From Castellaniella sp. MT123 (GTDB lineage: Bacteria; Pseudomonadota; Gammaproteobacteria; Burkholderiales; Burkholderiaceae_B): DNA of 64,000 nt. The notes below the pieces were generated by a model. It saw nothing but the letters and a program-made list of their open reading frames with translations, made no database searches and was not told the DNA's origin. How positions within the stretch are numbered: position 1 is the stretch's first letter; each line of letters begins with the position of its first letter. Positions 34,685 to 45,082 of this stretch are shown here, piece after piece. Position numbers and translations under genes: made by a program. The stretch covers positions 2,976,001 through 3,040,000 of the forward strand of contig NZ_CP154879.1 of assembly GCF_039614765.1 (NCBI RefSeq), written 5' to 3'.

Positions 34685-35587
34685 TCAGGCCCGCTTCAGC
34701 GCCAGCGCCCGTCCCGCGCGGCTGGCGGTGGGCCGGGCGATCCGTTCCGAGATCCATTGCCCGATGCCTACCACGGCGTCCAGGTCCACGCCCGTGTGCA
34801 GGCCCAGACCGTTCAGCAGGTACAGCACATCCTCGGTCGCCACATTGCCGGTGGCGCCCTTGGCATAGGGGCATCCGCCCAGCCCGGCCACCGAACTGTG
34901 GAAGATCCGCACCCCGCAGTCCAGCGCGGCCAGGATGTTGGCGACGCCCTGGCCATAGGTGTCATGGAAGTGCCCCGCCACCCGGGTGCCCAGATCGACG
35001 ACCTGGCCGACGGCCTGCATCACGCGCTTGACCTGGGCGGCGGTGCCGACGCCGATGGTGTCGGCCACGTCGATCTCGTCGCAACCCAGTGCCAGGAAGC
35101 GCTCGGCCACATCCACGACCGCGGCGACGGGCGTTTCGCCCTGGTAGGGGCAACCCAGCGAGCAGCTGATGCTGCCGCGCAGCCGCAGCCCGGCCTGTTT
35201 GGCCGCCGCCGCGACGGGTTCGAAGCGGGCGATCGATTCGGCTATGGAACAATTGATGTTGCGCTGGGAGAAGGCCTCGCTGGCGGCGCCGAAGATCACG
35301 ACCTCGTCGGCCTGCGCGGCGAGCGCGCCTTCGAACCCACGCAGGTTGGGCACCAGGACCGAGTAGATCGTGCCTGACCGACGCCGGATGCCGCCCATGA
35401 CCTGGGCGCCGTCGGCCATTTGCGGGACCCATTTCGGCGATACGAAAGAGGCCGCTTCGATATTGGGAAAGCCGGCCGCCGACAGGCGATCGACGAGTTC
35501 GATCTTCACGGCCGTGTCGACGGGTTGCTTTTCGTTTTGCAGGCCGTCGCGCGGCCCGACTTCGACGATCTTGATGTGTTCGCTCAT
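34685..35587 (-). CDS. hmgL: Hydroxymethylglutaryl-CoA lyase
   Basis: The enzyme splits 3-hydroxy-3-methylglutaryl-CoA to acetoacetate and acetyl-CoA at the end of leucine (or isovalerate) breakdown. The 300-aa TIM-barrel product has VEVGPRDGLQNE (8-19), the substrate loop ASFVSPKWVPQMAD, GHFHDTYGQG metal ligands and the catalytic-cysteine loop GLGGCPYAKGATGN. It faces the PaaK-like gene with a 16-nt gap. No methylcrotonyl-CoA carboxylase genes are adjacent, so it stands alone here. Confidence 0.94.
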   Translation of the reverse strand: MSEHIKIVEVGPRDGLQNEKQPVDTAVKIELVDRLSAAGFPNIEAASFVSPKWVPQMADGAQVMGGIRRRSGTIYSVLVPNLRGFEGALAAQADEVVIFGAASEAFSQRNINCSIAESIARFEPVAAAAKQAGLRLRGSISCSLGCPYQGETPVAAVVDVAERFLALGCDEIDVADTIGVGTAAQVKRVMQAVGQVVDLGTRVAGHFHDTYGQGVANILAALDCGVRIFHSSVAGLGGCPYAKGATGNVATEDVLYLLNGLGLHTGVDLDAVVGIGQWISERIARPTASRAGRALALKRA

Positions 35588-35692
35588 GGAGGCTTCCTGG
35601 GATTCTGTCCGGCGATGCGCCTGTTCAGGCGCGGGCTGGAATCGCTGCGCGGGATGATGCCGTCGATGATAGCGCGCGGCCCGGATCCGTGC

Positions 35693-36832
35693 TCATGGCT
35701 CTCGCCGATAGCGGCCGTCGGCCTGGCGCGCCACGGCCCCGTCGATCTCCATCAGGGTCAGCTGTGCCATCAACTGGTCGATGGGCCAGCCGGTGCGCGT
35801 CTGCAGGGTGTCCGTGTCGACGGCCTCGTAGCCCAGTGCGCGCAGCAGCGGGTCGGATTGGGTGCATGCGGGCTCGGGATCCGGATCCGCGGCCTGACCA
35901 GGACGAAGCGCGCCGGTCAGGCCGGGCAGGCCTCCCTGGCGGAGTTCCTCGAGGATGTCCTGACCCGATTCGACCAGTTTCGCCCCCTGGCGGATCAGGG
36001 CATGGCAGCCGTGCGACAAGGGCGAGTGGATCGAGCCGGGGATGGCGAAGACCTCGCGCCCCATCTCGCCGGCCAGCCGCGCCGTGATCAGTGACCCGCT
36101 GCGCGCGGCGGCCTCGACCACCAGCACGCCACGCGCCAGGGCGGCGACGATGCGGTTGCGCTGCGGGAAATGGAAGGGCAGGCCCTGCGCGCCCAGCGGG
36201 AACTCGGACAGCATCAGGCCGTGTTCCGCAATGCGATGCGCCAGCGCCCGGTGGGCGGGCGGATAGACCCGGTCGATCCCGGTGCCCAGCACGGCTACCG
36301 TCCCGCCGCCCGCCGGCCCGGCATCCAGGGCGCCCGCATGGGCTGCACCGTCGATACCGCTGGCAAGGCCGCTGACCACGCACCAGCCCTGCTGCGCCAG
36401 GTGTTGCGCGAAGTCGTGTGCGTTGCGTTCGCCCTCGGGCGTGGCGTGGCGTGCGCCGACGATGGCCAGCATGGGCCGGTTCAGGATATCCAGCTGGCCA
36501 TGGGCGTACAGGATCGGCGGCGGATCCGTCAGTTCGTACAGCGCCTGGGGATATAAGGGATCGGCCAGCGTCAGCAGGTGGTGGCCGGGCTGCGCCAGCC
36601 AGCGCAGGCTCGATTCGATGGCGGCCCGCAGCGTGTCGTCGGGTGGCTGGCGCAGCCGGGTGACGAGGCCGGGATCCAGATAGCGGGCGAGATTGCCGGT
36701 CGAGGCCTCGCAGATCTGCTGCGGCATCCCGAAGACGGACAGCAGCAGCCGGATCCGCGCGGCCCCCAGATCGGGTTCCAGGCTCAGGCGGATCCAGGCG
36801 CGCAGTTCGTCGTCGTCGATGGTCAGAGGCAT
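35693..36832 (-). CDS. dprA: DNA-processing protein DprA
   Basis: DprA (Smf) binds incoming single-stranded DNA and loads RecA during transformation. The start chosen is the ATG at 36832, giving 379 aa beginning [18 protein letters not shown]; the frame is open upstream but lacks homology. The N-terminal SAM-like helical domain is followed by the Rossmann core: [48 protein letters not shown] and [21 protein letters not shown] winged-helix-like C-terminus follows. It is divergent from def, a common arrangement. Confidence 0.95.
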   Translation of the reverse strand: MPLTIDDDELRAWIRLSLEPDLGAARIRLLLSVFGMPQQICEASTGNLARYLDPGLVTRLRQPPDDTLRAAIESSLRWLAQPGHHLLTLADPLYPQALYELTDPPPILYAHGQLDILNRPMLAIVGARHATPEGERNAHDFAQHLAQQGWCVVSGLASGIDGAAHAGALDAGPAGGGTVAVLGTGIDRVYPPAHRALAHRIAEHGLMLSEFPLGAQGLPFHFPQRNRIVAALARGVLVVEAAARSGSLITARLAGEMGREVFAIPGSIHSPLSHGCHALIRQGAKLVESGQDILEELRQGGLPGLTGALRPGQAADPDPEPACTQSDPLLRALGYEAVDTDTLQTRTGWPIDQLMAQLTLMEIDGAVARQADGRYRREP

Positions 36833-37020
36833 CGCGACAGTGTGCCACGGAACACCGCGCGGGCACTGCCTCGGCGCGTTCAAAAGGTCACACGTGGATT
36901 CGAGGGAGAACGAGGCTGCCGCCGCAGGACACGGCATCGGGGCGGGCGGTCGCCACGGACTCCGTCGCGGGCGTCTTGTTTTATCATAGAGTTTTAGGAT
37001 TCACTGAATCGGCGGTCATC
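36833..37020. promoter_or_regulatory. Divergent promoter region between dprA and def
   Basis: This spacer of 188 nt holds no supported gene. Near def it becomes AT-richer, and TATCAT at 36982-36987 is a possible -10 box for def-fmt on the plus strand. A matching -35 was not evident. Confidence 0.35.
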
Positions 37021-37545
37021 ATGGCTTTGCTTCCCATCCTCAAATATCCGGACCCCAGGCTGCACAAAGTCGCTGAACCGGTGCGGCAGGTGGATGACCG
37101 GATCCGTCAGCTCGTGCGCGACATGGCCGAAACCATGTATACGGCGCCAGGCGTGGGCCTGGCGGCCACCCAGGTGGACGTCCACGAACGGGTCGTCGTC
37201 ATCGACGTGTCCGAAGACGGCAATGATCTGCACGTGCTGATCAATCCGGAAATCACCTGGAAAAGCGAAGAGCAGCAGGTGTACGAAGAAGGCTGCCTGT
37301 CTGTCCCGGGTATCTATGACGAGGTCCAGCGCGCCGCCCGCATCCATGTGCGCGCCCTGAACACGCAGGGCGAATCCTACGAATTCGATGCCGAAGGCCT
37401 GCTTGCCGTCTGCGTCCAGCACGAACTCGATCATCTGATGGGCAAGGTCTTCGTCGAGTATCTGTCCATCCTGAAGCAGAATCGCATCCGCACGCGCCTG
37501 CGCAAGCAGCAGCGTGAGGCCCAGCGCGAAACCGTCGGGGCCTAG
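37021..37545 (+). CDS. def: Peptide deformylase
   Basis: Def removes the formyl group from nascent proteins. The 174-aa protein has all three motifs: GVGLAATQ (44-51), EGCLS with the metal ligand Cys92, and QHELDH (HExxH, His134, Glu135, His138). The start is the ATG at 37021 giving [20 protein letters not shown]; upstream in-frame codons belong to the spacer. fmt follows after 5 nt, so the formylation and deformylation genes are coupled. Confidence 0.97.
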   Translation: MALLPILKYPDPRLHKVAEPVRQVDDRIRQLVRDMAETMYTAPGVGLAATQVDVHERVVVIDVSEDGNDLHVLINPEITWKSEEQQVYEEGCLSVPGIYDEVQRAARIHVRALNTQGESYEFDAEGLLAVCVQHELDHLMGKVFVEYLSILKQNRIRTRLRKQQREAQRETVGA

Positions 37546-37550
37546 GGCGG

Positions 37551-38504
37551 ATGCGGGTCGTTTTCGCGGGGACGCCGGAATTCGCGCGGCAGGCGCTGCT
37601 GGCGATCATCCAGGCCGGGCATGGTGTGGCCGGTGTGCTGACGCAACCGGATCGGCCTTCCGGTCGCGGCATGAAGCTGCAGCCCAGCCCGGTCAAGCAA
37701 TCCGCGCTGGATGCCGGCATCCCGGTCATGCAGCCGCGCAGCCTGCGGCTGGACGGCAAATTTCCAGACGAAGCGCAGGCCACCGGCGATGCGTTGCGGG
37801 CGTTGGCGCCCGACGTCATGGTGGTGGCCGCCTATGGTCTGATCCTGCCGCAGTGGGTGCTGGATCTGCCGCGCCTGGGCTGCCTGAACATCCACGCCAG
37901 CCTGCTGCCGCGCTGGCGCGGGGCGGCTCCCATCCAGCGTGCCATCGAAGCGGGCGACGCCGCCAGCGGCATCACCATCATGCAGATGGATGCCGGCCTG
38001 GATACCGGTGCCATGCTGCTGCGCGTGGAACGGCCGATCCGCCCGGAAGAGACCGGGGCCAGCCTGCATGACGGGCTGGCGGTCGATGGCGCACAGGCCA
38101 TCGTGGACGTATTGGCCCGTCTGGAAGCGGGCCAGGCGGTGCCGGCGGTGCCTCAGCCGTCGGACGGGGTTACCTATGCCGACAAACTGCTGAAATCCGA
38201 GTCGGCGCTGGATTTTTCACAGCCGGCGACCGTGCTGGCGCGGCGTATCCGGGCGTTCGATCCGTTTCCGGGGACGACGATGCCGCTGCCCGGTTTCGAT
38301 CAGCCGGTGAAAGTCTGGGCGGCGCAGGCCTTGCCTGACGAGACTGCCGGCCAGAGGGCACATGAGCCCGGTGCGATCGTGGAGATGGGGCGCGACGGCA
38401 TCGATGTGGCGACGGCCGATGGCATCCTGCGCGTGACCGCCCTGCAGAAGCCGGGTGGCCGGCGCCAGCCGGTGGATGTCTTCATGCAGTCCTGTCGCGG
38501 CTGA
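37551..38504 (+). CDS. fmt: Methionyl-tRNA formyltransferase
   Basis: Fmt formylates initiator Met-tRNA using 10-formyl-THF. The product (317 aa) opens [19 protein letters not shown], carries the catalytic-region [19 protein letters not shown] and the [17 protein letters not shown] motif, and ends in the C-terminal tRNA-binding OB-like domain. It is convergent with the NtrX-like gene. Confidence 0.97.
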   Translation: MRVVFAGTPEFARQALLAIIQAGHGVAGVLTQPDRPSGRGMKLQPSPVKQSALDAGIPVMQPRSLRLDGKFPDEAQATGDALRALAPDVMVVAAYGLILPQWVLDLPRLGCLNIHASLLPRWRGAAPIQRAIEAGDAASGITIMQMDAGLDTGAMLLRVERPIRPEETGASLHDGLAVDGAQAIVDVLARLEAGQAVPAVPQPSDGVTYADKLLKSESALDFSQPATVLARRIRAFDPFPGTTMPLPGFDQPVKVWAAQALPDETAGQRAHEPGAIVEMGRDGIDVATADGILRVTALQKPGGRRQPVDVFMQSCRG

Positions 38505-38518
38505 CACGCCCCCGGACA

Positions 38519-39229
38519 CTACCCGTTCGTCGATTTCTTGCGCGACGTGTCGATACCCAGCTGTTTGAGCTTGCGGTAGAGGTGTGTGCGTTCCAGGCCC
38601 GTACGTTCGGAAACCCGCGTCATGCTGTGATTTTCGTGCAGCAGGTGGTATTCGAAATAGATGCGTTCGAATTCGTCGCGGGCTTCGCGCAGGGGCTGGT
38701 TCAGTGAAATGGAGCCCAGGTGGGAATCGTCGGCGGGTGCCGTGGCGACCGTTGGACTGGACGGTGCCAGCGCGGCGGGCGATCCCCCGATGGCGGGCTG
38801 CTGCGTGAAGACGGGATCCGGCATGACCGGGCGTTCCGTGCGGCTGCGCATGGAGGCCGGAATCACCGGATGGGCCAGGCCCGCTGCCACGGTCTTCAGC
38901 AGTTTCTGCAGGGTGATGGGTTTTTCCAGGAAATCCACGGCGCCGATGCGCGTGGCCTCGACAGCGGTATCGACAGTGGCGTGGCCGCTCATCATGATGA
39001 CCGGCATGTTCAACAAACCCTGACTGGACCATTCCTTCAGGAGGCTGACGCCGTCGATGTCGGGCATCCAGATATCCAGCAGGACCAGGTCCGGGCGCTG
39101 GCGCAGACGGGATTCGCGTGCCTGGGCCGCGTTTTCCGCAAGTTCGACCGTGTGGCCTTCGTCGTAGAGAATTTCGGACAGAAGTTCACGAATGCCGATT
39201 TCATCGTCGACCACCAGAATTCTGGCCAT
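38519..39229 (-). CDS. NtrX-like response regulator lacking the AAA+ domain
   Basis: This 236-aa regulator has a receiver domain (MARILVVDDEIGIRELLSEI; phospho-acceptor Asp52 in LLDIWMPDIDG; KPITLQKLLK) joined by a proline/alanine/serine-rich linker (about 125-175) to a Fis-type helix-turn-helix (MTRVSERTGLERTHLYRKLK). The central AAA+ sigma-54-interaction domain of classical NtrX (with GAFTGA) is absent. It is encoded 1 nt after its cognate kinase. It probably binds DNA as a phosphorylation-controlled Fis-like factor acting with sigma-70; that mode is inferred. Confidence 0.9.
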   Translation of the reverse strand: MARILVVDDEIGIRELLSEILYDEGHTVELAENAAQARESRLRQRPDLVLLDIWMPDIDGVSLLKEWSSQGLLNMPVIMMSGHATVDTAVEATRIGAVDFLEKPITLQKLLKTVAAGLAHPVIPASMRSRTERPVMPDPVFTQQPAIGGSPAALAPSSPTVATAPADDSHLGSISLNQPLREARDEFERIYFEYHLLHENHSMTRVSERTGLERTHLYRKLKQLGIDTSRKKSTNG

Positions 39230-39230
39230 A

Positions 39231-41627
39231 TCACCTCACCTGTGTATTGTGCGTATTATCCTGTTCCTGACCGGGCGCGTCCAGCCGACCGGGTGGCGCA
39301 TCGACGGCGGCCAACAAGTGGGAAAACAGGATGGAAATGCGTGCGCCGCCTTCGGTGCGATTGGCAATGTCGACCTGGGCGCCATGCTCTTCAAGGATTT
39401 TCTTGACGATGGCCAGGCCCAGTCCCGTGCCGGCGGATTTCGTCGTGACGTAGGGTTCGAAGACCCGATGCATGACTTCGGGTGCGAACCCGGGGCCGTT
39501 GTCCGACACCGTCAGGCGGACGCTGGCGTGCCCGGGTTCATCCTCGGGCACGATCAGGCGCGTCTGCACGCGGATCTCGGCGGCACCGGAGGCGGCATGC
39601 ACGCTGATGGCGGCATCGCGGGCATTGGCCAGCAGGTTGTGGATGACCTGGCGCAGTTGCGCGGGGTCGCCCTCGATGTGCGGCAGCGCCGCAGCCAGAT
39701 GAGCGTCGATCCGCAAGCCCGATCTGGCGGATGCGGCGCCATTGTCGTCCGGATCCCAGCCATAGAGGCTCAGGACTTCGCCCAGCAGGGCATTGAGGTC
39801 GATATCCTGCATCTGGGCGGGTGGCGTGCGGGCATATTCGCGGAAATCATCCACCATGCGTTTCAGGGACGAGACCTGGTTGACGATGGTCTGGGTCGAA
39901 CGCTGGAGCATGGCGGCGTCTTCCGGGTTCAGCCGGTCCGTCAGCTTCATGGCCAGCCGTTCGGCCGACAGCTGGATGGGTGTCAGCGGGTTCTTGATCT
40001 CGTGGGCCAGGCGCCGGGCGACCTCGCCCCAGGCCACGGTGCGGCTGGCGGAGATGACCTCGCTGATGTCGTCGAACACCACCAGATAGCCGTCCTGTTG
40101 TCCGCTCATGAGCAGGCGCGTGCCGCGTGCCAGCAGGGTGATGACGTGTTTCTTGCGCTCGTTGTCCGGCGCATCCTGCAGATCGATCTCGAATTGCTGC
40201 TGCCAGTAGGGGCGGGTGGATTCGACGGCGTCGTGTGCAGCGAACGCCTGGCGGATCAGTTGCGCCAGCGCCAGGGCGCCCTCGGCGGCTTCCAGGGGAC
40301 GCCCCTGGCTGGTGCGCAGATCGATGTGCAGGATGGTCTGTGCGCCTTGGTTGAACAGGGTCAGGCGAAAGGCGTGATCGAAGACCAGCACCCCGGATGA
40401 CAGATTGCTCAGGACGGACTCGAGGTACAGGTTGCTCTGCTCGAGCTGGCGGCGGTGGCGATCGACCATCTGCCGGGCTTCATCCAGCTGGCGCGTCATG
40501 GCGTTGAAGGATCGAGTCAGCTGGCCGACCTCGTCGCGGGCAGGGGGCTCCGGCAAGGGCCGGTAGTCGCCCACGCCGACCGCTTGGGTCCCCGAGGCGA
40601 GGGTCAGCAGCGGGCGCACCAGGCGGCGCGACACGGCCAGCGCGAACGCCACGGCGGCGAAGACGGCCAGAAGCAGGGCCAGTGTCAGAGTGATGCCGTA
40701 GAGTTTACGCAGCCCCAGCCGCGACAGCGCCAGTTCCTGGTAGTCGCGAAAGCCTTGCTGCACCTGGCCGGCGTTGTGGGCGATACGTTCGGGAACCCTC
40801 TGGATCACCTGCAACCAGCGCGTATCGCTGCCCAGGCCCATGGGGGTTCCCAGGCGGTCGGACGAGGATCCCAACGGGATGATGACGCGCAGGTGCAGTC
40901 CTGTGTTGGTGGGGCCTTCGCCCTGTTTGACGTCGGCTTCGGCGGCGGCATAGCCCTGCGAGACCCGCAACTGATTCATGACGCTGCTGGGGGGCAAATC
41001 GGGCAGCAACTGGCTGAATGCCGATGACGAGAAGGCGATCAGACGGCCGTTGCCGGTGAACACCATCGTTTCATCGATACCGTTGGCCTCGCGCAGCGAC
41101 GTGATGAGGACGGCGATCTCGGAGTCGCTCGCGCTGTTCAGGCGCAGGGCCATGCTGCGCGCCCGGCTGCTCAGATCCGTCAGCTGCGCGTCCAGCGCGG
41201 CGCGTCCCAGGTTCAGGCCGGCCTCCAGCGCGCTGTCCACCCGGACGTTGAACCAGGACTCGATCGAGCGCGACATGAACTGCACCGACAGGACATAGAT
41301 GATGACGCCGGGCAGAATGCCGATCAGGGTGAAATAGAGTGTGAAGCGGGCTGTGAGCCTGGCGCCGAACTGCCGGCGCCGGATCTGGCGCAGCAGGCGG
41401 ATGGCCAGCATGAACACCCAGGACATCAGGGCCACGGCCAGGATGCCATTGAGCAGCAGCAGCAGGTCGTACTGCTGCGCGTAGCGCGAGGCATTGCCCG
41501 TGGACCAGACCAGCAGGCCCAGCAGGGCCAGGGCGCTGACGGCCGCCACCGCCAGGGCGATCCGCAGGGCCCAGCGGATCAGTCGCGGGGCGTTTCGGCG
41601 GAAAGAGAAAAGGTGAACTTTTTCCAT
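39231..41627 (-). CDS. NtrY-like membrane sensor histidine kinase
   Basis: The 798-aa kinase has an N-terminal membrane region of about four helices (LIRWALRIALAVAAVSALAL; LLLLNGILAVALMSWVFMLA; FTLYFTLIGILPGVIIYVLS), a periplasmic sensor segment, another helix followed by HAMP (about 325-390), a PAS domain, the HisKA H-box HEIKNPLTPIQLSAERLAMK (His near 541) and HATPase with DNGPGFAPEV and GTGLGLAIVKKI. This matches NtrY, a partner of NtrX. The signal sensed is unknown; nitrogen or redox control is known for family members. It overlaps the preceding DUF4390 gene by 49 nt. Confidence 0.93.
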   Translation of the reverse strand: MEKVHLFSFRRNAPRLIRWALRIALAVAAVSALALLGLLVWSTGNASRYAQQYDLLLLLNGILAVALMSWVFMLAIRLLRQIRRRQFGARLTARFTLYFTLIGILPGVIIYVLSVQFMSRSIESWFNVRVDSALEAGLNLGRAALDAQLTDLSSRARSMALRLNSASDSEIAVLITSLREANGIDETMVFTGNGRLIAFSSSAFSQLLPDLPPSSVMNQLRVSQGYAAAEADVKQGEGPTNTGLHLRVIIPLGSSSDRLGTPMGLGSDTRWLQVIQRVPERIAHNAGQVQQGFRDYQELALSRLGLRKLYGITLTLALLLAVFAAVAFALAVSRRLVRPLLTLASGTQAVGVGDYRPLPEPPARDEVGQLTRSFNAMTRQLDEARQMVDRHRRQLEQSNLYLESVLSNLSSGVLVFDHAFRLTLFNQGAQTILHIDLRTSQGRPLEAAEGALALAQLIRQAFAAHDAVESTRPYWQQQFEIDLQDAPDNERKKHVITLLARGTRLLMSGQQDGYLVVFDDISEVISASRTVAWGEVARRLAHEIKNPLTPIQLSAERLAMKLTDRLNPEDAAMLQRSTQTIVNQVSSLKRMVDDFREYARTPPAQMQDIDLNALLGEVLSLYGWDPDDNGAASARSGLRIDAHLAAALPHIEGDPAQLRQVIHNLLANARDAAISVHAASGAAEIRVQTRLIVPEDEPGHASVRLTVSDNGPGFAPEVMHRVFEPYVTTKSAGTGLGLAIVKKILEEHGAQVDIANRTEGGARISILFSHLLAAVDAPPGRLDAPGQEQDNTHNTQVR

Positions 41628-42145
41628 GGGGTCGAGAGGGACCAGGTCTTGCTGTTGATAGCGTCGATCTGGAAGGGGCGCGCGAGGCGGGAGGTGTCCA
41701 GGCGCAGCCGCAGCTGGCCTTCATAGCGGACACCGGACTCGAAAAGACTGACCGGCCCGATCGGCCAGCCGCGAACGTGGCGCACGAGATTGAGCGCCTC
41801 GTCCAGGGTTGCGGCAGGCTGCGATACGTCGCCGATACCGACCTGCCATTGCCGGGTCAGGGCGTTGAACTGGATGCTCCAGGTCCGTTCGATGGCGATG
41901 ATCGTCTCGTCGAACCACCACCAGCGGGGGTGTTCGATCTTCAGATCGGCGGTGAAATACAGGGGAACGCCCTTCTGGGCGGCATCGTGCAAGTCGCCGT
42001 CCAGGGTGAAGTCGATATCGGCGTCGAGCAGCAGCCGGCCCTGCTGCACGATGGGTTCGATCCGGACGACCGCGCCCTCGCGCGCATAGGCGGACGGTAG
42101 CAGATTCAGCAGGCAGAAGGTCAGGGCGATCAGGAAACGAGGCAT
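41579..42145 (-). CDS. DUF4390 domain exported protein
   Basis: The product (188 aa from the ATG at 42145) has a signal peptide (MPRFLIALTFCLLNLLPSAY, then AREG) and then a beta-rich domain with HPRWWWFDETIIAIERTW. This corresponds to the DUF4390 family found upstream of NtrY-like kinases in betaproteobacteria. It is likely periplasmic. Function is unknown; its constant position suggests a link to signal perception by the kinase, though it may simply be an ancestral operon. Its 3' end overlaps the kinase start. Confidence 0.85.
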   Translation of the reverse strand: MPRFLIALTFCLLNLLPSAYAREGAVVRIEPIVQQGRLLLDADIDFTLDGDLHDAAQKGVPLYFTADLKIEHPRWWWFDETIIAIERTWSIQFNALTRQWQVGIGDVSQPAATLDEALNLVRHVRGWPIGPVSLFESGVRYEGQLRLRLDTSRLARPFQIDAINSKTWSLSTPWKKFTFSLSAETPRD

Positions 42146-42257
42146 GCGCGGCGGCGAGTGACAGGAGCGGACAATGGCGGTATTGTTGATGACCCGGCGG
42201 GCAAGCGCAAGCACGGGCCGCTTGGGAGACCTGCCCGGTGCCTGCTTTTTGCTTGGC

Positions 42258-43718
42258 TCATTCAGGGCAGTCCTTGCGGAGCAGCGCGTAGAAGAAGCCG
42301 TCGCCCCGGTCCGCGCCGCCCGGCAGGATCTGACCAGGAGCCGGCTGGCGCCGCGCATCGGCATGACGGGCCAGAAAATCCTGAATCTGGCATTCGCCTT
42401 CCTGGGGGAATATCGAGCAGGTGGCATACAGCAGATGGCCGCCTGGCGCCAGCAGCGGCCACAGGGCATCGGTGATCCGCGCCTGCAGCGCGGCGGTGCG
42501 GGCGACGTCCTCCGCGCGGCGCAACCAGCGGATGTCCGGGTGGCGGCGTACCACGCCGGATGCCGTGCAGGGCACATCGGCGAGGATCGCGTCATAGGGT
42601 TGGCCGTCCCACCATCCGGCGGGATCGGCCGCGTCCGCGCAGCGCAGCAGCACGTCGTCGGACCGCAGACGTAATCGCAGCAGGTTGTCGGCGACCCGCG
42701 TCAGGCGGGTTTCGTCACTGTCCAGCGCGGTGAGCGCCAGGGTGTGGCGTTCCAGCAGATGGGCGGTCTTGCCACCCGGCGCGGCGCAGGCGTCCAGCAC
42801 CCGCATGCCGTCCCGCAGGGGCAGCAGCTCGCCCGCGCGTTGCGCCGAGGCGTCCTGCACCGACCACCAGCCCTCGGCAAAGCCCGGGATGTCGCGCACC
42901 GGATGGGGGCGGTCCAGGATCAGGCCAGCCGAGCCGACCGGCGCGGCCGCGATACCTGCCTGTTCCAGCCGCGTCAGCAGCGCGTCGCGGGAAACCTGCC
43001 GGATGTTGGCCCGCAAAGTCATGGGGGGCGGCTGGTCCGCAGCCCTCAGGATGGCCTGCCAGTCTTCCGGCCAGGCCTGGCGCAGGGTCTCGACCCACCA
43101 GTCGGGGTGGTTCCATCGCGCCAGCGGCTTTTCCATGACTTGCGCCAGCAACGCTGTCCGTTCCCGGCCATAACGGCGCAGGACGGCATTGATCATGTTC
43201 TTGGCGGGGCGCGTCTTGCGGTCGGCATCGGCCGCCTGCACCAGCTGGTGGACCAGGGTATGTTCGGGGTAGAGAGGCGTGCCGGGAATCTGTGGCGTGC
43301 CGTCGATCTGGCGATGACAGGCTTCCAGAAGGCTGATGCCCAGCAACAGCAGTGCCTCGGTCAGACGGTCCGGCGGGCGGCGCGGCACCAGCAGCATCCG
43401 CGCCGTCTGGGCGAAGCCCAGCTGACGCATCGCATGGAAGGACAGGGCCTGGGCGGCCGGGCGCAGTGTGGGCGGTGCCCGGTCCAGGGATTCGGACAGA
43501 GACTGGCCATCGAGCACCCCGCGGATGGCGTGGGCCGCCGCCATCAGCTGTCGGGACAGGGTATGGTCCGTTTGATCGGACTGCCCGGTCTTGGCGAACG
43601 AAACGGCTTTTGAGGTGCGTCGCCCGGGGGACTGACGCTGGGGCGATTGTGGTGATTCTGGCACGGTTGGCGATGAATTCCGCAGGTGGAAGGCTGTTTT
43701 TGGGGACTGTAGCACCAA
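42258..43718 (-). CDS. rsmB: 16S rRNA (cytosine-967-C5)-methyltransferase RsmB
   Basis: RsmB methylates C967 of 16S rRNA. The protein has an N-terminal NusB-like RNA-binding domain (LSRQLMAAAHAIRGVLDGQS onward) and a C-terminal SAM methyltransferase with VLDACAAPGGKTAHLLE, the cysteine motif ADVPCTASGVVRRHPDI and catalytic-cysteine motif LLYATCSIFPQEGE. The longest frame starts at a TTG at 43718 (486 aa), with a GTG next to it; an ATG at 43544 would give about 428 aa. The first 50 residues are low-complexity and lack homology, so the true start is uncertain. Confidence 0.92.
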   Translation of the reverse strand: MVLQSPKTAFHLRNSSPTVPESPQSPQRQSPGRRTSKAVSFAKTGQSDQTDHTLSRQLMAAAHAIRGVLDGQSLSESLDRAPPTLRPAAQALSFHAMRQLGFAQTARMLLVPRRPPDRLTEALLLLGISLLEACHRQIDGTPQIPGTPLYPEHTLVHQLVQAADADRKTRPAKNMINAVLRRYGRERTALLAQVMEKPLARWNHPDWWVETLRQAWPEDWQAILRAADQPPPMTLRANIRQVSRDALLTRLEQAGIAAAPVGSAGLILDRPHPVRDIPGFAEGWWSVQDASAQRAGELLPLRDGMRVLDACAAPGGKTAHLLERHTLALTALDSDETRLTRVADNLLRLRLRSDDVLLRCADAADPAGWWDGQPYDAILADVPCTASGVVRRHPDIRWLRRAEDVARTAALQARITDALWPLLAPGGHLLYATCSIFPQEGECQIQDFLARHADARRQPAPGQILPGGADRGDGFFYALLRKDCPE

Positions 43719-43729
43719 TTCAGTAAAAT
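43700..43729 (+). promoter_or_regulatory. Candidate sigma-70 promoter for rimO
   Basis: TTGGGG at 43700-43705 and TAAAAT at 43724-43729 are separated by 18 nt, with the rimO ATG 30 nt downstream. It overlaps the extreme 5' end of the longest rsmB frame, another reason to favour a shorter rsmB. Confidence 0.35.
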
Positions 43730-43759
43730 CAAAGGTTTGCTTTGCCCGTCGAGGATTTC

Positions 43760-45082
43760 ATGAGCCAATCCCCCCGTGTCGGTTTCGTCAGTCTGGGCTG
43801 CCCCAAGGCCCTGGTCGATTCCGAACGCATTCTGACCCAGCTGCGCATGGACGGCTATACCATCAGTGCCGATTATGACGGCGCGGACGTGGTGGTGGTC
43901 AACACCTGCGGCTTCATCGACAGCGCGAAGGCCGAATCGCTGGACGCCATCGGCGAGGCCATCGTCGAAAACGGCAAGGTCATCGTCACCGGCTGCCTGG
44001 GCGTCGAAGCCGACATGATCCGCGATGTGCACCCCGCCGTGCTGGCCGTCACCGGTCCGCAGCAATACGAGCAGGTGGTGCGCGCCGTGCACGAGGCCGC
44101 CCCCCATGAACGCGACCATGACCCCTATACGGATCTGGTGCCGCCCCAGGGCATCCGCCTGACGCCGCGGCATTACGCCTATCTGAAGATTTCCGAGGGC
44201 TGCAACCACAACTGCAGCTTTTGCATCATCCCGTCGATGCGCGGGCGCCTGGTCAGCCGCCCGATTGGCGACGTGCTGGGCGAGGCCCGCCGCCTGGTGG
44301 ATGCTGGCGTGAAGGAACTGCTGGTAATTTCGCAGGACACCAGCGCCTATGGCGTGGACATCAAATACCGCACGGGCTTCTGGGATGGCCGTCCGGTCAA
44401 GACCCGTCTGACCGAACTGGCGCAGGCCCTGGGCGAGTTCGGCGTCTGGGTGCGCATGCACTACGTCTATCCCTACCCGCACGTCGACGAGCTGATTCCG
44501 CTGATGGCCGAAGGCCGCATCCTGCCGTATCTGGACATTCCCTTCCAGCACGCCAGCCCGCGCATCCTGAAGGCGATGAAACGGCCCGCCTTCGAGGACC
44601 GTACTCTGGCCCGTATCCGCCAGTGGCGCGAGGCCTGTCCGGACATGACCCTGCGGTCCACCTTCATCGTCGGCTTTCCTGGCGAAACCGAGGACGACTT
44701 CCAGTATCTGCTGGACTGGATGAGCGAAGCCCAGCTGGATCGTGTCGGCTGCTTCCAGTATTCGCCCGTCGAAGGGGCCAAGGCCAATGAACTGCCCGAC
44801 GCCGTGCCCGACGAGGTCAAGGCCGAACGCTGGGAACGCTTCATGGCGCATCAGCAGGCGATTTCCACGCAGCGCCTGGCGGCCAAGATCGGCCGTACCC
44901 TGACGGTGCTGGTGGACGAGGTCGACGATCAGGGCGGCGCGACCGCCCGGTCCATGGCCGACGCCCCCGAAATCGACGGCAGCGTGCTGTTGCGCGACGC
45001 AGCCGGCCGCGCCCCCGGCGACCTGATTCAGGTGCGCATCGAGGATGCCGACGAATACGATCTGTACGGGGTGCCGGTTTAG
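43760..45082 (+). CDS. rimO: Ribosomal protein S12 methylthiotransferase RimO
   Basis: RimO is a radical-SAM enzyme that adds a methylthio group to an aspartate of ribosomal protein S12. From the ATG behind GAGG the product is 440 aa. The UPF0004 domain cysteines appear in [22 protein letters not shown] and [11 protein letters not shown]; the radical-SAM cluster motif is [17 protein letters not shown]; a C-terminal TRAM domain ends the protein. Its stop overlaps the stop of the convergent bioC-like gene. Confidence 0.96.
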   Translation: MSQSPRVGFVSLGCPKALVDSERILTQLRMDGYTISADYDGADVVVVNTCGFIDSAKAESLDAIGEAIVENGKVIVTGCLGVEADMIRDVHPAVLAVTGPQQYEQVVRAVHEAAPHERDHDPYTDLVPPQGIRLTPRHYAYLKISEGCNHNCSFCIIPSMRGRLVSRPIGDVLGEARRLVDAGVKELLVISQDTSAYGVDIKYRTGFWDGRPVKTRLTELAQALGEFGVWVRMHYVYPYPHVDELIPLMAEGRILPYLDIPFQHASPRILKAMKRPAFEDRTLARIRQWREACPDMTLRSTFIVGFPGETEDDFQYLLDWMSEAQLDRVGCFQYSPVEGAKANELPDAVPDEVKAERWERFMAHQQAISTQRLAAKIGRTLTVLVDEVDDQGGATARSMADAPEIDGSVLLRDAAGRAPGDLIQVRIEDADEYDLYGVPV

